From the NCBI GenBank assembly GCA_024224995.1, contig JAAENB010001214.1, forward strand, positions 1 to 8,720: a stretch of 8,720 nucleotides of DNA, read 5' to 3'. The notes below the pieces were generated by a model. That model was given only the letters and a program-made list of their open reading frames with translations. It was not told where the DNA came from and searched no databases. Positions 5,647 to 8,720 of this stretch are shown here, piece after piece. Origin of the DNA: a bacterium. Its GTDB lineage: Bacteria; Spirochaetota; UBA4802; UBA5550. The translations under genes were made by a program, and so were the position numbers. Position 1 is the stretch's first letter, and every line of letters starts with the position of its first letter.

Positions 5647-6801
5647 ATGATATTATTCAGGAAAGGAAATTTAACAAAAGAAGACGCTGCAAAAGGGATA
5701 TCGGGCAAATTTATTCTTGCTCTTGTGCTGATTTTTTCGGCTATTCCCTTCATTGGAGCCTGTGACGCCCTGTCAAATGTGGAACCCCTGACTCAGCCGT
5801 CCATTCCCGATACTTCGGATATTACCTTTGTAGTGGTAAGTGATCCCCAGATTACGGATAAGGATGAGACCGGGGAAAAACGAAGGGCGAATCGCCGTAT
5901 CGTTGAGGAGATTAACCGGCTTGCACTGGGAGATCATACCGTAACCTGGCCCCAGGGAAGCAATAGCGCCGGGCTGGCAGTGGATGAACCGGTAGCGGTT
6001 CTAATGAACGGAGATTTAACCAACTGGGCTCATGACTGGCAAAGAGAGGTCTGTCTTCAGCTGTATGATAATGATTATCCCGACAGTGACGAAGGGGAAA
6101 AGCTGATTTTACCGGCCTACCCGGGACTGGGAAACCATGACGTATGCCAGACCCGCGGAAACTACGCAGGAGCCATGAGGGACTATATTGAAGCCCGGGT
6201 GAAAGATAGTGATGCCGTAACAAATTATCATGATTATACCAGGAATTATTCATGGGATTGGGGCAATACTCATTTTATACAGCTCAATCTCTGGGCAGGG
6301 GATATCGACTGGAGCCAGTTTGGCTATGAAAATTTGACAGACTCCGGCTCCTGCCTGGGCCATGACGATGTGCGCAGCAGCAACCGGAACCAGGGACTTG
6401 CGTGGCTTCAGCAGGATCTGGCTGCCAATGTCGGTTCCAGCGGAAAAAAGGTAGTGGTTCTTCAGCATGTACCGTTTAATTACCGGGACGTATGGGAAAC
6501 CGCCGATTATAATGACACTGTCAGCGCACTGAAGCCCTATAATGTTGCGGGGATTTTTTGCGGACACAGCCATAATTACTATACCCGGTCCGTATTTACC
6601 AGCACCTCACCGGGGTGGGGCACTGTCTATAATTACGTGGGCGGACATGGCGGCTGGGTATACGGCTTTAGCGAAAACGCCGATGACCTGGGTTTTGTGG
6701 TGGTACGCATAACCGATTCATTTATTGATGTAGCCTTCTATCACGTGGAAGAGACTCTTTCACCGGCCCAATTGATCCACATGCATTCCAGGAGTTATTA
6801 A
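5647..6801 (+). CDS. Calcineurin-like metallophosphoesterase, predicted lipoprotein
   Basis: The 384-aa product has an N-terminal stretch of about 20 residues, a hydrophobic core (about 22-36) and the lipobox FIGAC. This predicts cleavage before C39 and lipid anchoring outside the cytoplasmic membrane. The metallophosphatase motifs occur in order: VVVSDPQ (D66, Q68), NGDLT (D123), GNHD (N163, H164, D165), LQHVPF (H274) and GHSHN (H307, H309). Together they build a two-metal site for phosphate-ester hydrolysis. The first motif is D-x-Q instead of the usual D-x-H, a variant I recall in some members of the superfamily. The substrate cannot be read from the sequence: phosphomonoester, cyclic nucleotide or phospholipid are all open. 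Length is normal for a secreted member. It stands alone as a transcription unit, between the repeat region and two hairpins. Confidence 0.9.
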   Translation: MILFRKGNLTKEDAAKGISGKFILALVLIFSAIPFIGACDALSNVEPLTQPSIPDTSDITFVVVSDPQITDKDETGEKRRANRRIVEEINRLALGDHTVTWPQGSNSAGLAVDEPVAVLMNGDLTNWAHDWQREVCLQLYDNDYPDSDEGEKLILPAYPGLGNHDVCQTRGNYAGAMRDYIEARVKDSDAVTNYHDYTRNYSWDWGNTHFIQLNLWAGDIDWSQFGYENLTDSGSCLGHDDVRSSNRNQGLAWLQQDLAANVGSSGKKVVVLQHVPFNYRDVWETADYNDTVSALKPYNVAGIFCGHSHNYYTRSVFTSTSPGWGTVYNYVGGHGGWVYGFSENADDLGFVVVRITDSFIDVAFYHVEETLSPAQLIHMHSRSY

Positions 6802-6813
6802 GATCCGGGAGAC

Positions 6814-6839
6814 TTTGAAAGCGCGAAAGCGCTTTCAAA
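6814..6839. other. 11-bp hairpin with GAAA tetraloop after the phosphoesterase gene
   Basis: TTTGAAAGCGC (6814-6824) and GCGCTTTCAAA (6829-6839) are perfectly complementary around a GAAA loop, which as RNA would be a very stable GNRA tetraloop. It begins 12 bases after the stop codon. No T-run follows it on the plus strand, so it may protect the 3' end of the transcript rather than terminate it. Confidence 0.55.
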
Positions 6840-6848
6840 TCAAAAAAT

Positions 6849-6890
6849 CAGGATTTCATTGAAAAGTACTTGCTTTTTAATGAAATCCTG
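6849..6890 (+). terminator. Long hairpin with U-rich tail: terminator or operator
   Basis: CAGGATTTCATT (6849-6860) pairs perfectly with AATGAAATCCTG (6879-6890). The stem continues inward with GAAAAG and CTTTTT (one G-T pair), giving 18 pairs around the loop tacttg. TGTTTTATAT follows, a modest U-rich tail, so it could terminate the phosphoesterase transcript. Its right arm also overlaps the -35 and spacer region of the next promoter, so an operator role is possible. Confidence 0.5.
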
Positions 6891-6897
6891 TGTTTTA

Positions 6898-6903
6898 TAT
6901 AAT
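6898..6903 (+). promoter_or_regulatory. -10 box candidate for the secreted-protein gene
   Basis: TATAAT at 6898-6903 is a perfect -10 hexamer. No good -35 exists: TTTTAA (6875-6880) is at 17 bases and lies in the hairpin. Transcription would start near 6910, some 37 bases before the chosen ATG. Confidence 0.4.
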
Positions 6904-6946
6904 ATTTACGTGAGAATTTGTGAAAATTGGGATTGGGAGATATTGC

Positions 6947-8326
6947 ATGAGTATAGTTAAACAAGGAAGCCTGTTCTGTGTAATATTACTCATGATTTTA
7001 ATGGTTGGAGGCGTAATTTTAGCCGGTCCTTCAATCATCCGGGACGAACGGATCAAAGATATAGCATTAACACCGGCTCTGGGACGGGGGTATACAATAG
7101 CCACGAACACTTTTCAGTCCCAATGCATGAAAGATATAGTAACAACACAGCCTTCATATGACTTCATGTACACATTTGAATCGGTTGAAGAAGATGCCAA
7201 ATCCTTTGGCGGTAAAAGTTCGGAATTGTTATACAAAGAGTTCGGCATTGACACCTCAGACGGGGGAGATGATGTTGTTATGGTGGGGACAAAGAAGTTC
7301 TTTAAGCAGCATATCCTGGTTACAATCTCAATAGATACCTACTATGCCTCAGTTGATGAAACAAAATCCAAAATAGGTGATTCTGCGGCAAACCTGTTAA
7401 GATCGAATGATATTCCCGGTTTTTTCAATAGCTGCGGTTCCTATTATGTAAAAACCCTGGGAAGGAACGCGAAATTCGCCTCAGTATTTACGTATGTTGA
7501 TAAAACCGAAGCAGGGGACCTGCAATTTGAGGACGCCTTAAAACAGCAGCTCCAGGGATTTGGAAAAAAGAGCAGCAGCGGCAGCGGAGTATTTTCAACG
7601 CTGGCATCAAATAAAAGGCTGAGTATTGCCACAAGAGCATTTGGCCTGGGAAAAAGCAGTAAAGCCTCCCTTATTTCTTATGATATAGATTCTTTTAAAA
7701 CAGCCGTTAAAGACGCTTCTTCATCAATGCAAAGTGAAAAGACCGGTAAAATAACAACAATGGAAGTTGTACCCTGGATAGAAAATACCGAGTTCCAGGA
7801 ACTTGTTCAGCTGGACAAAGAGTATATTGATCCTGAAACGAAAAAGGCAATGCCCCTGTATAAAAAGAAATATAACCTGAATCTAAACGCGGAACTGCTT
7901 TCGGAGATAGACCGGGCAGACAGGAATATGATTAATATTTATTATAAGGCACAGATGTGTAAGCAGATCATAAACGAGACCTGGAAAGATAAAGGGAAAT
8001 TCTATCCCGGTATGGAAAATGCTGAGGTAATGAATAACAGGCTTCCCAGCCAGAGAATAAAACTTACAGACCTGGACGCGGAGCTCTCTGATTCAAAGAT
8101 GAAAGAGCTGCTTAAGAAAGAGGAAGATTTTATGCAGAAAAGTGCCCAGGTCTGTATCGATAAATTGATAGAAAGCAATATGTACCGCTTAAGCTGGCGC
8201 AAGATGCCGGAATGCACCAAAATCCGTGGTCAGCTTACTGCGGTGTTAAGCTCTACTATTGACAGTTACTGTATGCCGCACCTGGTAACTCCCCGGAAAA
8301 AGAAAGCTGCCGCCAGGGGAAAGTAA
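6947..8326 (+). CDS. Secreted protein of unrecognised family; possible distant MACPF/perforin-like fold
   Basis: I choose the ATG at 6947 because GGGAGA (6935-6940) sits six bases upstream. An in-frame GTG at 6920 has no good ribosome binding site and would add nine residues before the signal sequence. The 459-aa product opens with a hydrophobic signal (about 8-27, VGGVILAG), so it is exported or anchored. No family is certain. A few stretches recall MACPF proteins: LGRGYTIATNTF (45-56), FFNSCGSYYVKTLGRNAKF (159-177, at the place of the Y-G-T-H-Y signature) and a helical stretch after IATRAFGLG. The histidine of that signature is missing. The C-terminal part (310-445) is mainly helical with cysteines at 338, 403, 423 and 442, and the end TPRKKKAAARGK is very basic. 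C60 and C163 lie in the N-terminal part. Codon use looks like its neighbours. No partner gene is adjacent. Confidence 0.7.
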   Translation: MSIVKQGSLFCVILLMILMVGGVILAGPSIIRDERIKDIALTPALGRGYTIATNTFQSQCMKDIVTTQPSYDFMYTFESVEEDAKSFGGKSSELLYKEFGIDTSDGGDDVVMVGTKKFFKQHILVTISIDTYYASVDETKSKIGDSAANLLRSNDIPGFFNSCGSYYVKTLGRNAKFASVFTYVDKTEAGDLQFEDALKQQLQGFGKKSSSGSGVFSTLASNKRLSIATRAFGLGKSSKASLISYDIDSFKTAVKDASSSMQSEKTGKITTMEVVPWIENTEFQELVQLDKEYIDPETKKAMPLYKKKYNLNLNAELLSEIDRADRNMINIYYKAQMCKQIINETWKDKGKFYPGMENAEVMNNRLPSQRIKLTDLDAELSDSKMKELLKKEEDFMQKSAQVCIDKLIESNMYRLSWRKMPECTKIRGQLTAVLSSTIDSYCMPHLVTPRKKKAAARGK

Positions 8327-8424
8327 TCGGTGGCCCTATGGGCCGGGTGATCGGTCAAGAATGCTCAATGTTTGGGAGTTTCGTAAGATTGCCCTTTCTG
8401 CGGCAATAACTCCTGGTAAAACTC

Positions 8425-8460
8425 ATTAATAATTAATAATTGAGCGTTGAGCGTTGAGCA
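8425..8460. repeat. Two adjoining 7-bp tandem repeat arrays
   Basis: ATTAATA is repeated 2.4 times at 8425-8441. It is followed immediately by TTGAGCG, TTGAGCG, TTGAGCA at 8440-8460. The last unit is also the right arm of a 9-bp inverted repeat, AATGCTCAA (8360-8368) with TTGAGCATT (8454-8462). The two arrays have the same 7-bp period but different sequence. Confidence 0.7.
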
Positions 8461-8523
8461 TTTTCCCATGCAAGAAAGAAAACCCCTTGCAGGGGTCGCA
8501 CCCCTCGTTATAAAGCAGGAAGG

Positions 8524-8640
8524 CCCCGGACAACATCCCCGGAAACAAGCCCGTAAAGGCGTTGCACGCAACGTCTCGTAGAAACCAACCCCTGAACCCC
8601 AGTTTCTTGAGAGCAGCTGACCCCGCAGAGCGGGCTATAT
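8524..8640. repeat. Dispersed palindromic repeat, family 1, copy 2
   Basis: This is homologous to 2008-2122 in the same orientation, with the core GGCGTTGCACGCAACGTC at 8558-8575, an imperfect version of the perfect palindrome in copy 1. Near its right end it carries an extra small hairpin, CCCGC-aga-GCGGG (8622-8634). It then runs directly into a copy of family 2. Confidence 0.72.
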
Positions 8641-8720
8641 AAGGTATATCAACCCGGAATGTAAATTATGCCTACCGGGAGTAATACCTCTGCAGAACGT
8701 TCGGAACTCGCTCCGCTCAA
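8636..8720. repeat. Inverted-repeat element, family 2, copy 2, cut by the window edge
   Basis: From about 8636 the sequence follows 5085-5166: tatataaggtatatc, cccggaatg, a diverged arm, and then 29 identical bases at 8692-8720. The right arm should lie beyond the window. The left arm differs from copy 1 at several bases (cggaatgtaaattatgcc for cggaatgaaaactatgcc, plus a small insertion). Confidence 0.75.

Larger units (their letters stand above)
8327..8720. other. Gene-free repeat region at the window end
   Basis: After the secreted-protein gene no credible coding frame is present for 394 bases. The region contains a GGCCC-TAT-GGGCC hairpin (8332-8344) without a T-run, a 9-bp inverted repeat enclosing 7-bp tandem repeats (8360-8462), a small ACCCCT-TGC-AGGGGT hairpin (8482-8496), and copies of repeat families 1 and 2 side by side. 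Confidence 0.65.

Noticed and set aside
6920..6946. GTG at 6920 as start of the secreted protein
   Set aside because: No good Shine-Dalgarno site precedes it, whereas GGGAGA is ideally placed for the ATG at 6947 and gives a standard signal peptide.
8332..8344. Intrinsic terminator after the secreted-protein gene
   Set aside because: The stem is only five pairs and is followed by gggtgatcgg, with no T-run.

Overview
The window looks like a piece of a spirochaete chromosome, most likely a host-associated Treponema-group bacterium such as the termite-gut treponemes. This is an inference from gene style: HEAT-repeat and ankyrin proteins, an Rpn-type nuclease, a large sensor phosphatase, and abundant short palindromic intergenic repeats. 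No rRNA, tRNA or taxonomic marker gene is present, so the assignment is tentative.

Layout. 1-229 (minus) is the 5' part of an Rpn/PDDEXK_2-type nuclease gene cut by the window edge. 230-536 is intergenic and holds a chain of three overlapping mini-ORFs that look like gene debris. 537-1838 (plus) is a membrane-anchored HEAT-repeat-like protein. It is followed 12 bp later by a 32-codon stub of an ankyrin-repeat gene that runs into a palindromic repeat. 1949-2145 is repeat DNA ending in a strong promoter. That promoter serves 2146-4269 (plus), a 707-aa membrane sensor with an extracytoplasmic jelly-roll domain, seven membrane helices, a coiled coil and a SpoIIE-type PP2C phosphatase. It converges and overlaps by 12 bp with 4258-4962 (minus), a 234-aa cysteine-cluster protein resembling DUF6901. 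That gene starts at TTG behind a good promoter and Shine-Dalgarno sequence.

4963-5646 carries no convincing gene. It holds a run of different inverted-repeat elements (150 bp, 104 bp and a pair of GC hairpins). 5647-6801 (plus) is a calcineurin-like metallophosphoesterase lipoprotein. Two hairpins separate it from 6947-8326 (plus), a secreted 459-aa protein of unrecognised family. A few of its motifs are reminiscent of MACPF/perforin proteins. 8327-8720 is again repeat DNA. It contains a second copy of the repeat found upstream of the phosphatase, joined directly to a second copy of the 150-bp element, which the window edge cuts.

How the genes fit together. Most products are predicted to act at or outside the cytoplasmic membrane: the HEAT protein anchor, the sensor phosphatase, the lipoprotein phosphoesterase and the secreted protein. 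There is no clear multi-gene pathway or operon apart from HEAT protein plus ankyrin stub. The strongest theme is genome remodelling by small palindromic repeats: one sits in a broken ankyrin gene, and one appears to provide the promoter of the sensor phosphatase. The best candidate for undescribed protein biology is the secreted protein at 6947-8326.
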